From Hordeum vulgare subsp. vulgare (Eukaryota; Streptophyta; Magnoliopsida; Poales; Poaceae): a DNA stretch of 64,000 nt. This document shows positions 1 to 11,271 of this stretch, piece by piece (the stretch's first letter is position 1; each line of letters begins with the position of its first letter). Below the pieces are notes generated by a model, which was not told the DNA's origin, ran no database searches, and saw only the letters and a program-made list of their open reading frames with translations. Made by a program: the position numbers and the translations under genes. The stretch is from positions 342,162,638 to 342,226,637 of the forward strand of contig NC_058521.1 in the NCBI RefSeq assembly GCF_904849725.1. The letters run 5' to 3'.

Positions 1-91
1 GTTAGACTTACATGTGATTTTCTCATGCTTTATGATGCTCTCGTTGTGCTTCAATTCTTGTCTTTTGTGTGAGCATCATTGAATTATCAAT

Positions 92-140
92 GCCTAGCTA
101 GGGGCGTTAAACAATAGCGCTTGTTGGGAGGCAACCCAAC
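92..140 (+). other. Conserved structured leader downstream of protease (RT-A copy)
   Basis: This stretch is nearly identical to 40204-40252 in RT-G, where it follows directly after the gag-protease frame. It contains the short stem GTTGGG/CCCAAC with loop AGGCAA and a GCG...CGC pairing just upstream. Conservation in two diverged copies outside any reading frame suggests an RNA function such as packaging or translation control. That role is inference. Confidence 0.5.
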
Positions 141-789
141 GAATCTATCCTTTTTCTTTCTGTTTTGTGTTTTCCACACTTTCATAATTCTGTTATGATT
201 GTGTTTTTTTTGGTGTTTCTTTTTGCGTTTGTGCCAAGCAAAACCATTATGATTAGTCTTGGGGATGATCGTTTGGTCATGGTGGAAAAGACAGAAACTT
301 TCTGCTCACGAAAAGAATTTCCATTTTTTTCTGTAAGAACTTTTGAGTTTATTATTTTTGATGATGATTGCTACACAAATTCTTCAGACTGTCGTAATTT
401 TTCAGAATTTGTGAAGTACCAGAAGTATACGAAGTATACAGATTGCTACACACTGGTCTGTTGTTAACAGATTCTGTTTTTGTTGTGTTGGTTGCTTATT
501 TTGATGAAACTATGGATAGTATCGGGGGGTATTAGCCATGGAATATTGAAAATACAGTAACCCAACATCAGCATAAAAAGAATTTTAGTTTGCTACAGTA
601 CCTAAGGAAGTGGTGGTTCGCTTTCTTATACTAATGTTATCACGAGTTTCTGCTTAAGTTTCGTGTTGTGAAGTTTTCAAGTTTTAGGTGAAGTTCTTAT
701 GGACAGAAAGATAAAGAGTGGCAAGAGCTCAAGCTTGGGGATGCCCAAGGCACCCCAGATATTCAAGGATGTCGTAAAAGCCTAAGCTT

Positions 790-814
790 GGGGATGCCCC
801 GGGAGGGCATCCCC
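790..814 (+). repeat. Perfect hairpin next to an internal PPT copy
   Basis: GGGGATGCCC (790-799) pairs with GGGCATCCCC (805-814) around a 5-base loop. The same hairpin with a 9-bp stem occurs at 40903-40927 in RT-G. It overlaps an internal copy of the AAGCTTGGGGATGC motif. Confidence 0.6.
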
Positions 815-1888
815 TCTCTCGTCTTCAATCCATCGGTAACGTTACTTGGGGCTATATTCTTATTCACCACATGTTATGTGTTTTGGCTTGGAGCGTCTTG
901 TATCGTAGGAGTCTTTTATTTTTGTTGTGTCACAATCATCCTTGCTGCACACCTAGAGAGAGTGAGAGACATGCACCCACCGTGATTTTGTCGAGCTTCA
1001 CTTATATCTTTTGGTAGACAATTCAGCTCACATGTGCTTCACTTATATCTTTTGAGCTAGATACTTTTGCTCTATGTGCTTCACTTCTATCTTTTAGAGC
1101 ACAGCGGTGCGTGGCTTGGTAGTTGATCTACGCTTTGAAAGTATTCTCAAAAGGGGTAGTTATCCAAAGGGATACGAAAACTTCCACCTTCATGTGCATT
1201 GAATAGTTAGAGAAGTTTGATTCATCTCAATTAGTTTTGAGTTGTGGTTTTGGTAATATTGAAGTTATGCTCGTAAGGTGTTTTGGATCTAGAAATACTT
1301 GTGTTGAAGTTAGTGATTCCCGTAGCATGCACATATGGTCAACCGTTATGTGATGAAGTCTGAGCATGATTAGTCTTTTGATTGTCATCCTTTGTGTGGC
1401 GGTCAAGATCGCACGATGGTTTATACCTACCAACCCTTCCCCTAGGAGTATGCGTTGAATGCTTTGTTTCGATTACTACTAAAACTTTTGCAACAAGTAT
1501 ATGAGTTCTTCATGACTAATGTTGAGTCCATGGTTTAGATGCACTTTCACCTTCCACCATCACTATCTTCTTATTGTCGTGCAACTTTCGCCGGTGCACA
1601 AAACCCACCATTAGCCTCCCTCAAAACAGCCACCATACCTACCTACTATGGCTTTTTCAAAGTCATTCCGAGATATATTGACATACAACTACCACCATGA
1701 CATGTGCCACCACTTCTACATTGCCATTGCATGATCGTAAGATAGCTAGCATGATGTTTCCATTAATGTCTATGGCATGCTAGATCATTATCACGGTACA
1801 CTACCGGAGGCATTCCATATAGAGTCATCGTTGCTCTAAGTTTTGAGTTGAAAGTGTGAAGATCATCATTGATGGAGCATTGTCCCAT

Positions 1889-1893
1889 GTGAG
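1889..1893. repeat. Target-site duplication of RT-B, left copy
   Basis: GTGAG, matched exactly by 11272-11276 on the other side of RT-B. Confidence 0.9.
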
Positions 1894-4800
1894 TGTAGCG
1901 ACCCGACTCAAAATGAGTCAAGCCTCTGTGTTTCTGTGCCATCCCTGGATCAGTATGCTGGCACACACAGTACATCAATGTATATATCAAAGTGCAATCA
2001 CATGTAAATAGCGTAAAACTGATATATACCTTAAATATCTCAGCGGAAGCAGTCAAGGGAGTGGAGTCCCAATAAACACCAACGGCAAGTTGAGTGTAGA
2101 TCGTAACCCTGAATCGTACTCTTACTCGTCGAAGAAAAATATCTGCAACATAAGACGTTGCAGCCGTGTAGGTCAGCATATTGAATATGCCGACAAGTCA
2201 CATATGAGAGGGGGTAAAATATCATCTATACTATATGCATATATCGCAGGTGGTGCTATAAGTTTTTAGCGAAAAACAAGTTTTCTCCTACATCAAGAGA
2301 GACTTAAAAGCAAAATGTTACTATGTTGTTTGTTGTTAACGAGATGGTTCCGCCAACCAATTCTCGTACCCGAGTTGTCAATAATCCCCACATCAATATT
2401 ATTATTTGTGTTGAGAATTTCAGATAACTTCAGTTCCTTTGGCTCAAGTTGTCCATGACCGTGGACACGGCTAATCGATTAGGTTTGAGTACTCTGCAGA
2501 GTTTTGCACACGTTCCCCACAAGATTTGATCGCCTCCGTGTATGTCCTCGCACTTCAAGGTGTTTGAAGACCGGATGATCAAAACATGGTCTTTCAACGG
2601 GTCCCTCTGAATCCCTGTCGGTGCCCATCCATTCCTACCGTTCTTCTACATCTGCTAGCACCGCCTGTCCAGAGTCGCCGCGTTGTCCAACCAAGCCAGA
2701 GCCCATAATGACTTGTGGCTGTGCAGGTAAGCCTTAGGTCTTGAAAATATCCGTCCGTCTCTTTGAGCCTGGGTGAAGCTTTCCGCTGGATGTCATGGCC
2801 GTCTCCAGCATCCAGGGTCATCCACTGGTTTCTCCAGGGAGCCGGTCAACCGTCCTTCACCCAGAGTTGCATTGCATCATGAGGTCTTGAAAAGTCTTGA
2901 CTTAACCGGTCTTGGTTATTAAAGTATCCTCGCATCACTCGTGATAAACTCTCAACCAGAATCCCGTCTACTCAAGCATAGCAATATGAAATTTGTCGTC
3001 CCGGGCCAAGTAATGGGGTTGTTGGGTGCCTACCACATGATACTACAATATGTAACCATAATTTTCAAGTACCTACTCAGCATGCAATTGGGCATAGGAT
3101 GGTAGAACTACGATGCATAAAACATAGGAGATAAATGATCAAATGACTTGCCTGGTGATGTTGACGAAGAAGAATTTCTCGAGAAATAACTTGATAGACT
3201 ACTCGTCACTCTCCGATGAAATCTATATAACAAACATATCATTCACATAAGCACTCATACTAGCAATCATTCTAGCAATCAAAACAAAGGAGAGAGTGAA
3301 ATGAGAATCCGAAGGAAACTTCAAATAAGACTAGGGAGTCTTCTACTACATCAAACACTATATAGTTTTTGTTCTAACTGAAAATAAAACACTAAAATGG
3401 AAAAAATAACAGAAAACAAAATATAAAATAACTCAGATAACAGAAGTAAAATTTACAAAACAATATTATTTTGTAAGTATTTTCAAAATAGGAAATCAAA
3501 CTAGCAATGCAATCAATTCGCATGTTAGTATAGAACTAGAATTGATTCCATGCAACCAAATAAGAATAAATAAAATAAAATGTTGTTGTTGTTGAAAAGT
3601 TACTGGTAAATATCAGAAAACAAAATATAACTTGTCACAATTACAAAAAAAACAAATTAAGAACAATTAATACAAAAGAAATAGCAAGAAAACAAAAAAG
3701 GCTAAAACAGAATCTGTTTTGCTTAAAACCCTAAGTAAAAATATTTACAAAAAATGGAAACTTAAACTACTGAAATATATGATCAATAGGAAGCAGCAGC
3801 AAAAAGAATCAAATTAAAAGCTATTTTTAAACTCCCGGAATAAGCAAAACAAGCTTTAATTCAAATCTGATCTAACTCAATTTTTATAAATCCAAACATA
3901 GACAAATTATATATCTACTGAAACTACATAACATTTGTGATCCAACGCAAAAAGAATCACCTAATTCGGATGTATATACTAATAGATATGAATTTTCTCA
4001 GATTGCAATTTTCTGAAAAAACTGCAATACGGGATTTCGTGAATCTCACCATGGGTGACACAAAGGAAGAACTCCGGCGAGGTCGCTGCTCCGGCGAGGT
4101 GGGGAGGTCGCCGGCGGGGTGGGGAATCGGCGGAGGAGTAGCACGGCATGGGGTGGGGCGCTGGAGAGGCTCGGCAGGGGTGGTGGGGAAGCGCCACGAG
4201 ACCTACTGTACTCCGTTCTTGACAGGAAGATGAGGATGGTGGCGCCGTGGCTACGAGCATGGGAACGGGGCATTTCTCGAGGGGAATGGAACGAGGAGGA
4301 CGAGGGGATCCATTATAGGTGGCGAGGAGGTGCTGGGAGGGAAGGAGATTCGCGAACTCCGGAAGGGGAGGATCTCTTGGTTCCTGCCATGGAAGTTCGT
4401 GGTAACGTGAATGACTAGAGGAAGGAGAAGATACTAAACGGGCCAGATTTGGAAACTCCTTAATGGGCCAGCTCTTTATTTGCTATTAAACGCGATTTCT
4501 TTCCTTTTTTAAAAATTAGGAAACTAAAACATTAAAAGGGAAATCAAATCAATTCGTAATATAGAGTTTCTATACACTAAAATTATCAGAAAAATAAAAT
4601 CTAAATGATGGGCATTTTTCCACGGCCAAAATAAAGACTTAAAAAAAATGTTTTTCCAAAAAATCCCTAAAAGCATTATTTCTTTTTGCAATTATTTACT
4701 CAAATTAAATTTTGGTTTTTTTCTTGGCTCAAAATATTTCAATGAATGCCCCTGGTTTTTGGAGGGTCATTTTCCTCCGCTCTTTCTTGCGTGCAAGAAT

Positions 4801-5093
4801 TTTGTCGGGGCATTTTCTCGGGGAAGAAAAATATAGAAGCAAGGGCAAATATTTTGAAAGGATTCAAATGCAAACTCCGTTCAAATTCTTTATAGTTGAA
4901 GAAGTCATGTCATCTTCTCTCTTTGCTTTTAAAAGGTTGAATTTGAATTCATCGGAGATGGAGAAAGTCATTTTATTCCCTCTCATTCAAAAGTTTTTGA
5001 AAAGTTTCAAATTTCACACAAGTTTCAATCACTCAAGCAAACAAACCAACAATCTAATAATTATTTTAACATTCGAAAATTTGGGATGTTACA
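1894..5093 (-). repeat. RT-B 3' LTR
   Basis: On the + strand it runs from TGTAGCGACC to GGGATGTTACA; in element orientation it begins TGTAACATCCC. It contains A-rich DNA at about 3300-3960 and a GC-rich block at about 4050-4400. Short frames inside it (for example 1763-2179 and 2594-2821) recur in the other LTR copy and have no gene-like character. Confidence 0.9.
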
Positions 5094-5097
5094 AACC

Positions 5098-5114
5098 TAC
5101 CACACTTAAAATGA
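5098..5114 (-). promoter_or_regulatory. RT-B polypurine tract next to 3' LTR
   Basis: In element orientation this is a purine-rich TAAGTGTGGTA stretch just before the LTR, where the plus-strand primer is expected. Near copies of the motif occur at 5204-5220 and 6591-6606. Confidence 0.5.
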
Positions 5115-6033
5115 ATCTCGTCCTCGAGATTCGAAGAGGCTAGAAAGAAAGGTTAGGGTTTGGGGCTCTTCTAACAAATCCAACTTCCGGCAAAGTGGGA
5201 TGCTACCACACTTAAAATGAGTGCTACTGGTCCCTTAAAATTTTAACAAACCTCTGGGGTTTTTCGCATCTGACTCCTCACAGTCTTCATGTCTTCCGCT
5301 ATATTCATAACGTTTCCATTAAAACGAGGGTCCTTCTATTGATATAAGCTTCTTCCTTTACTGGGTCTTCTTAACTGACAGTCTCGTGATCAATTCTAAA
5401 TAACCTATCGATGATTCTCATGGTGGTCTACCATTTGTGGTTAACCTGCAGAGAGAGGGGTCTTGGTTTCATTCTCACCGTAAACTTTCCTACGCGTGAC
5501 AACAAATGCCATGTACATGGGGCTTTCATCATACCATTCCAAGGCTTAAACAAAAGCTTCAAAGAACGTCGTCTCTCACTATGGGTAAGTCTCTCAGATT
5601 TACCATTCCGAATAGCAAGAGAATGATAATAGTAAGTCGTCATGGTGGCCAAGCCATGTCGCACTAAAATCATTACCTTGTATAAGGCTTAGTGAATCTC
5701 GTATTCTAACACTTGGGCATCCTCACAAGCATTGCAGAATTTATCTTGTCCACGAACGGAGTTCGGATAATCCATTGGTTCTGCAAGCTGAACAAAACAT
5801 CTATCGTATCTTCACAACTCTCTGGCTTTCGTATGTTCCTAAGAAAACGTTTGCTGATCCATCATAGCTTCTTCCATAAATCATATTCATTTCATAATCA
5901 ATCCTTTATTACATCCTTGCTTTCTTCAAAATTCCAACTCAAAAGTAATTTATTACAAATGCTGCCATCCACATTGTTCGGTATGGTCGAGCATTTCTGC
6001 CAACATTATTCATTCGTCTCTCTTGGAGGTACT

Positions 6034-6489
6034 TTAGTTCCACTGGAACTTTCCAATGTGCTCCTTGAAATCATCCATCTTTTCCTTCATCATGGTGGTC
6101 ATGAGCTTCACCTCCATCATCTCCGCATGCACTTCACTCAGGTATTCCTGGGTATGACGGAGTCTTGCTTCAAGTATTTCTCCAATCTGACGTATGGCTT
6201 CCATGGCAGCTTCACGAACAGCATCAAAGAAGGTTGCTTGTGGTACACGTGAAATGAAAAAGTATTGCCCCATAGTCTTTGGACAAACTCCTTTCACATG
6301 GTGGAGGTGTACTTCCACGTGCCAAAGTTCTACTCCACTTTCCATAAATGGGTAGCCTTTGTAGACTGCATCTCCTTCAAGATGAATGTGCTTCATCATG
6401 TCCTTCAGGATTTTCGGGTAATCATGATCACTGGTCAGGGTCATGATCGTTTCGGGGCCCTTGAGGAATGACTCGTAGAGAGTTGTCAT
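6034..6489 (-). CDS. RT-B accessory ORF, 151 aa, unknown function
   Basis: An open frame of 151 codons lies between gag and the 3' LTR, where pol would be in a complete element. About residues 50-75 look like two beta strands (LWHVEVHLHHV). Residues about 85-110 form a likely helix (DAVREAAMEAIRQIGEIL). The C-terminal third is charged and probably coiled-coil or amphipathic. The layout resembles the ORF at 56347-56952 in RT-H, including an AV-x2-AA helix start after a strand pair. I recognise this as a grass retrotransposon accessory type but know no function. It could be a degraded part of a longer protein; the next 350 bases toward gag are not open in the same frame. Confidence 0.5.
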   Translation of the reverse strand: MTTLYESFLKGPETIMTLTSDHDYPKILKDMMKHIHLEGDAVYKGYPFMESGVELWHVEVHLHHVKGVCPKTMGQYFFISRVPQATFFDAVREAAMEAIRQIGEILEARLRHTQEYLSEVHAEMMEVKLMTTMMKEKMDDFKEHIGKFQWN

Positions 6490-6841
6490 CTGCAGGTGTC
6501 AGTAAATAGGTACTCAGAGGAATGTATGTGTCTCCTTGGTAATCATGGTACATTCCTACTCAGTGGATCCTGTGGGGTTTTACCGATTACTACCACACTT
6601 AAATGAATTATACTCATGCCTGCATAGACCATATTTTCTCATATCCTCATAATGTTCAGAGATCTTTGTCGTAGAGAAACAACGCATACATTTTCAACAT
6701 AGGCAATCATGAGACAATAAATTCAATTTATTCATGATGTTATTACAATCTCAGGGACTTCTGTTACAAAAATTTCACTCCATGATCTCATGAAAAACAA
6801 GAGTTCTTCAGATTACACTAATTGTTGCGGTCAAAACTTAA

Positions 6842-7928
6842 CTACTCCTTCTTAGCTTTCTTCCTTTGTGGACAATCGCTAGCAAAATGTCCTGCTTCCT
6901 TGCAACGAAAGCAATTGAGTTCTGACAAGTCTCGAGGCGTCTTAGTGATTGCTTTTGCTCCTTGGGTTTCTGGCTTCCTTGCTGAGCACATGTATTTGTG
7001 GTGGCCAAATTCCATACACTTGTAACACCTGACATGACTCAGGTCTATATCTACAGAGATTTGGCTCTTCCGAGGGTACTTTTTCTTCTTTCCGGACTCC
7101 TTTATTTTGGCCAGTTCTTCTATTTCAAGTGGATCAAACTCCACTTCTTCCGTCGGAAAGTTTCCCAGATACTCTTGGCTTCCCTTCGTGCAATCCTGTG
7201 AATAATGTCCTTCTTCTCCACATGAGTAGCATGCATTGGAGAAAAATCTGGTCAGACCTTGTCCATCAGGGTCTTCAATATTTTCGTTCATCACCGGCTC
7301 TTCTAGAATCTTCTTCTTGAGGGTTTCCTTCACTGCACCTTTCTGTTGCTTGACAACTTGTTGCACCTTGGGGTAAATGTGACACTGAGCTGGGTAGTGG
7401 GTGGTTCCTTCACAAAGGAAACAAGTCACCTGACTACTTGGGCACTCCTCAGCTGGGTGATTTTCTTCACAATGAGTGCATCCATCCTTGTGTTCTTCCT
7501 GGGTGTGTCCTATTTCTCCACAGATCTTGCATGCACAAGTCTTCTTCTTCGGGTTATCATAGCACTTCTGAATAAGACGAGATCTTTAATAGAGTCTTCT
7601 TGAATTCGTCCCAAGTTTCTGCTCCACTAAATCCTTGTATGGCATGGTGCATTTTCCACCAGATTGCAGCACTTTGTGTAAAGTACTGAAGAGCGTGTTC
7701 CACTTCATACTTCCTTGAGATCAAGTTGCTCCCGAAGTGGTTCTCCATGTTCTGAATCCATATTTCAGCTTCCAGATGGGTCATTGGTCCAGAGACTACA
7801 AGTCCAGCTTCATACTCCATCCGGTAGGGTTGAGGTTTTGGGGATGAGACGGTTAAGAGAGGGAGATACACACAATACAAACAACATTTTTGAGAATAGG
7901 TTTTAGTTGTGGCCGTCGGAAAACACAC
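6842..7928 (-). pseudogene. gag: RT-B gag with five to six CCHC zinc knuckles, frameshifted
   Basis: The minus-strand frame 7928-7557 contains a retrotransposon Gag core: an IQNMENHF segment, an AAIWW motif and a DEFKKTLL segment. A frameshift near 7590 moves the reading into the frame that ends at 6842. This second part carries CKICGEIGH, CTHCEENH, CFLCEGTTH, CYSCGEEGH, CYKCMEFGH and CFRCKEAGH units, each followed by a Cys four residues after the His or by a close variant. Typical plant Gag has one knuckle. The product would coat and package RNA. The true start codon is uncertain because the first residues of the frame look non-coding. The only large coding unit besides the accessory ORF. 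Confidence 0.75.
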
Positions 7929-8280
7929 ACCAATGACGGCTCACAAATCATCGTAACTAACGTGGGTATATAATTGGGGTTTGGACTTCTAATAAACATT
8001 GGATCGTTTCGGGGTCTTCGAGTTCTTCGGGTCTTGAGAGTCTTCAATTGGTGTAGCTTCAACTGCATGATGAAATCCTCTTTACTTTGAAGTGAGAGTC
8101 GGTTGGTCCTTCACGTGGTCAAAGGGGAAAGGGCGTTGTCTAACTATTTGAGGTGAGAGAGAACGTTTGATGAAATCAGAAGAGATAAGAAGTAAAAGGT
8201 GTTCTTGAAAAATAGAAATTTTGTGAGATCCTATCCTAAGAAATTTCCAATTTCTAGGGTCACGTCCTACAGTCAACATG
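7929..8280 (-). other. RT-B 5' untranslated region
   Basis: About 350 bases lie between the primer-binding site and gag. No clear frame or structure was found. Confidence 0.5.
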
Positions 8281-8293
8281 TGCTCTGATACCA
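8281..8293 (-). promoter_or_regulatory. RT-B primer-binding site, tRNA-iMet
   Basis: On the minus strand this reads TGGTATCAGAGCA, complementary to the 3' end of plant initiator tRNA-Met. It starts four bases inside the 5' LTR, as expected for minus-strand priming. Confidence 0.9.
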
Positions 8294-8297
8294 TTTC

Positions 8298-11271
8298 TGT
8301 AGCGACCCGACTCAAAATGAGTCAAGCCTCTGTGTTTCTGTGCCATCCCAGGATCAGTATGCTGGCACACACAGTACATCAATGTATATATCAAAGTGCA
8401 ATCACATGTAAATAGCGTAAAACTGATATATACCTTAAATATCTCAGCGGAAGCAGTCAAGGGAGTGGAGTCCCAATAAACACCAACGGCAAGTTGAGTG
8501 TAGACCGTAACCCTGAATCGTACTCTTACTCGTCGAAGAAAAATATCTGCAACATAAGACGTTGCAGCCGTGTAGGTCAGCATATTGAATATGCCGGCAA
8601 GTCACATATGAGAGGGGGTAAAATATCATCTATACTATATGCATATATCGCAGGTGGTGCTATAAGTTTTTAGCGAAAAACAAGTTTTCTCCTACATCAA
8701 GAGAGACTTAAAAGCAAAATGTTACTACATTGTTTGTTGTTAACGAGATGGTTCCGCCAACCAATTCTCGTACCCGAGTTGTCAATAATCCCCACATCAA
8801 TATTATTATTTGTGTTGAGAATTTCAGATAACTTCAGTTCCTTTGGCTCAAGTTGTCCATGACCGTGGACACGGCTAATCGATTAGGTTTGAGTACTCTG
8901 CAGAGTTTTGCACACGTTCCCCACAAGATTTGATCGCCTCCGTGTATGTCCTCGCACTTCAAGGTGTTTGAAGACCGGATGATCAAAACATGGTCTTTCA
9001 ACGGGTCCCTCTGAATCCCTGTCGGTGCCCATCCATTCCTACCGTTCTTCTACATCTGCTAGCACCGCCTGTCCAGAGTCGCCGCGTTGTCCAACCAAGC
9101 CAGAGCCCATAATGACTTGTGGCTGTGCAGGTAAGCCTTAGGTCTTGAAAATATCCGTCCGTCTCTTTGAGCCTGGGTGAAGCTTTCCGCTGGATGTCAT
9201 GGCCGTCTCCAGCATCCAGGGTCATCCACTGGTTTCTCCAGGGAGCCGATCAACCGTCCTTCACCCAGAGTTGCATTGCATCATGAGGTCTTGAAAAGTC
9301 TTGACTTAACCGGTCTTGGTTATTAAAGTATCCTCGCATCACTCGTGATAAACTCTCAACCAGAATCCCGTCTACTCAAGCATAGCAATATGAAATTTGT
9401 CATCCCGGGCCAAGTAATGGGGTTGTTGGGTGCCTACCACATGATACTACAATATGTAACCATAATTTTCAAGTACCTACTCAGCATGCAATTGGGCATA
9501 GGATGGTAGAACTACGATGCATAAAACATAGGTGATACATGATCAAATGACTTGCCTGGTGATGTTGACGAAGACGAATTTCTCGAGAAATAACTTGATA
9601 GACTACACATCACTCTCCGATGAAATCTATATAACAAACATATCATTCACATAAGCACTCATACTAGCAATCATTCTAGCAATCAAAACAAAGGAGAGAG
9701 TGAAATGAGAATCTGAAGGAAACTTCAAATAAGACTAGGCAGTCTTCTACTACATCAAACACTATATAGTTTTTGTTCTAACTGAAAATAAAACACTAAA
9801 ATGGAAAAAATAACAGAAAACAAAATATCAAATAACTAAGATAACAGAAGTAAAATTTACAAAACAATACTATTTTATAAGTATTTTCAAAATAGGAAAT
9901 CAAACTAGCAATGCAATCAATTCGCAAGTTAGTATAGAACTAGAATTGATTCCATGCAACCAAATAAGAATAAATAAAATAAAATTTTGTTGTTGTTGAA
10001 AAGTTACTGGTAAATATCAGAAAACAAAATATAACTTGTCACAATTACAAAAAAACAAATTAAGAACAATTAATACAAAATAAATAGCAAGAAAACAAAA
10101 AAAGCTAAAACAGAATCTGTTTTTCTTAAAACCCTAAGTAAAAATATTTAAAAAATGGAAACTTAAACTAGTGAAAGATATGATCAATAGGAAGCAGCAG
10201 CAAAAAGAATCAAATTAAAAGCTATTTTTAAACTCCCGGAATAAGCAAAACAAGCGTTAATTCAAATCTGATCTAACTCAATTTTTATAAATCCAAACAT
10301 AGACAAATTATACATCTGCAGAAACTAAATACAATTTGTGATCCAACGCAAAAAGAATCACCTAATTCGGAGGTATAGACTAATAGATATAAATTTTCTA
10401 AGATTGCAATTTTCTGAAAAAACTGCAATACGGGATTTCGTGAATCTCACCATGGGTGACAGAGAGGAAGAACTCCGGCGAGGTAGCTGCTCCGGCGAGG
10501 TGGGGAGGTCGCCGGAGGGGTGGGGAATCGGCGGAGGAGTAGCACGGCAGGGGGTGGGGCGCTGGAGAGGCTCGGCAGGAGTAGCACGGAGGACTAGAGG
10601 AAGGAGAAGATACTAAACGGGCCAGATTTGGAAACTAGTTAATGGGCCAGCTCTTTATTTCCTATTAAACGCGATTTCTTTCCTTTTTTCAAAATTAGGA
10701 AACTAAAATGATAAAAGGGAAATCAAATCAATTTGTAATATAGAGTTTCTATACACTAAAATTATCAGAAAAATAAAATCTAAATGATGGGCATTTTTCC
10801 ACGGCCAAAATAAAAACTTAAAAAAATGTTTTTCCAAAAAATCCCTAAAAGCATTATTTCTTTTTGAAATTATTTTCTCAAATTAAATTTTGTTTTTTTT
10901 CTTGGCTCAAAATATTTCAATGAATGCCCCTGGTTTTTGGAGGGTCGTTTTCCTCCGCTCTTTCTTGCGTGCAAGAATTTTGTCGGGGCATTTTCTCGGG
11001 GAAGAAAAATATAGAAGCAAGGGCAAATATTTTGAAAGGATTCAAATGCAAACTCCGTTCAAATTCTTTATAGTTGAAAAATTCATGTCATCTTCTCTCT
11101 TTGCTTTTAAGAGGTTGAATTTGAATTCATCGGAGATGGGGAAAGTCATTTTATTCCCTCTCATTCAAAAGTTTTTGAAAAGTTTCAAATTTCACACAAG
11201 TTTCAATCACTCAAGCAAACAAACAAACAATCTAATAATTATTTTAACATTCCAAAATTTGGGATGTTACA
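8298..11271 (-). repeat. RT-B 5' LTR
   Basis: It is nearly identical to 1894-5093 but shorter by 226 bp. The GC-rich block between about 10570 and 10592 is missing sequence present at about 4172-4411 in the other LTR, and a short AGGAGTAGCACGG tract from upstream is repeated at the junction. Confidence 0.9.

Larger units (their letters stand above)
141..1893 (+). other. RT-A 3' non-coding internal region, first part
   Basis: No credible reading frame was found. The sequence aligns along its length with 40255-41993 of RT-G. It contains two internal copies of the polypurine-tract motif (731-744 and 784-797) and a 10-bp hairpin at 790-814. It ends at the GTGAG target site of RT-B and resumes at 11272. 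Confidence 0.7.
1894..11271 (-). mobile_element. RT-B: long-LTR Gypsy-type element with gag and accessory ORF, no pol
   Basis: This complete nested element is flanked by identical 5-bp duplications GTGAG at 1889-1893 and 11272-11276. The unoccupied site is visible in RT-G near 41989, where the same context runs on without an insert. The LTRs are 3200 and 2974 bp; the internal part is only 3.2 kb. Minus orientation is set by the tRNA-iMet primer site at 8281-8293 and by the gag reading direction. There is no protease, reverse transcriptase or integrase, so it is non-autonomous. About 5 differences are visible by eye in the first 550 bp of the LTRs, so it looks recent. Confidence 0.92.

Noticed and set aside
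1763..2179. Minus-strand frame of 138 codons
   Set aside because: Most of it is RT-B LTR and the same segment recurs at 8260-8583 with a different C-terminal end; no family recognised.
3937..4418. Overlapping frames in a GC-rich block
   Set aside because: They lie in the RT-B LTR and are disrupted in the other LTR copy by a 226-bp loss; composition is low-complexity.
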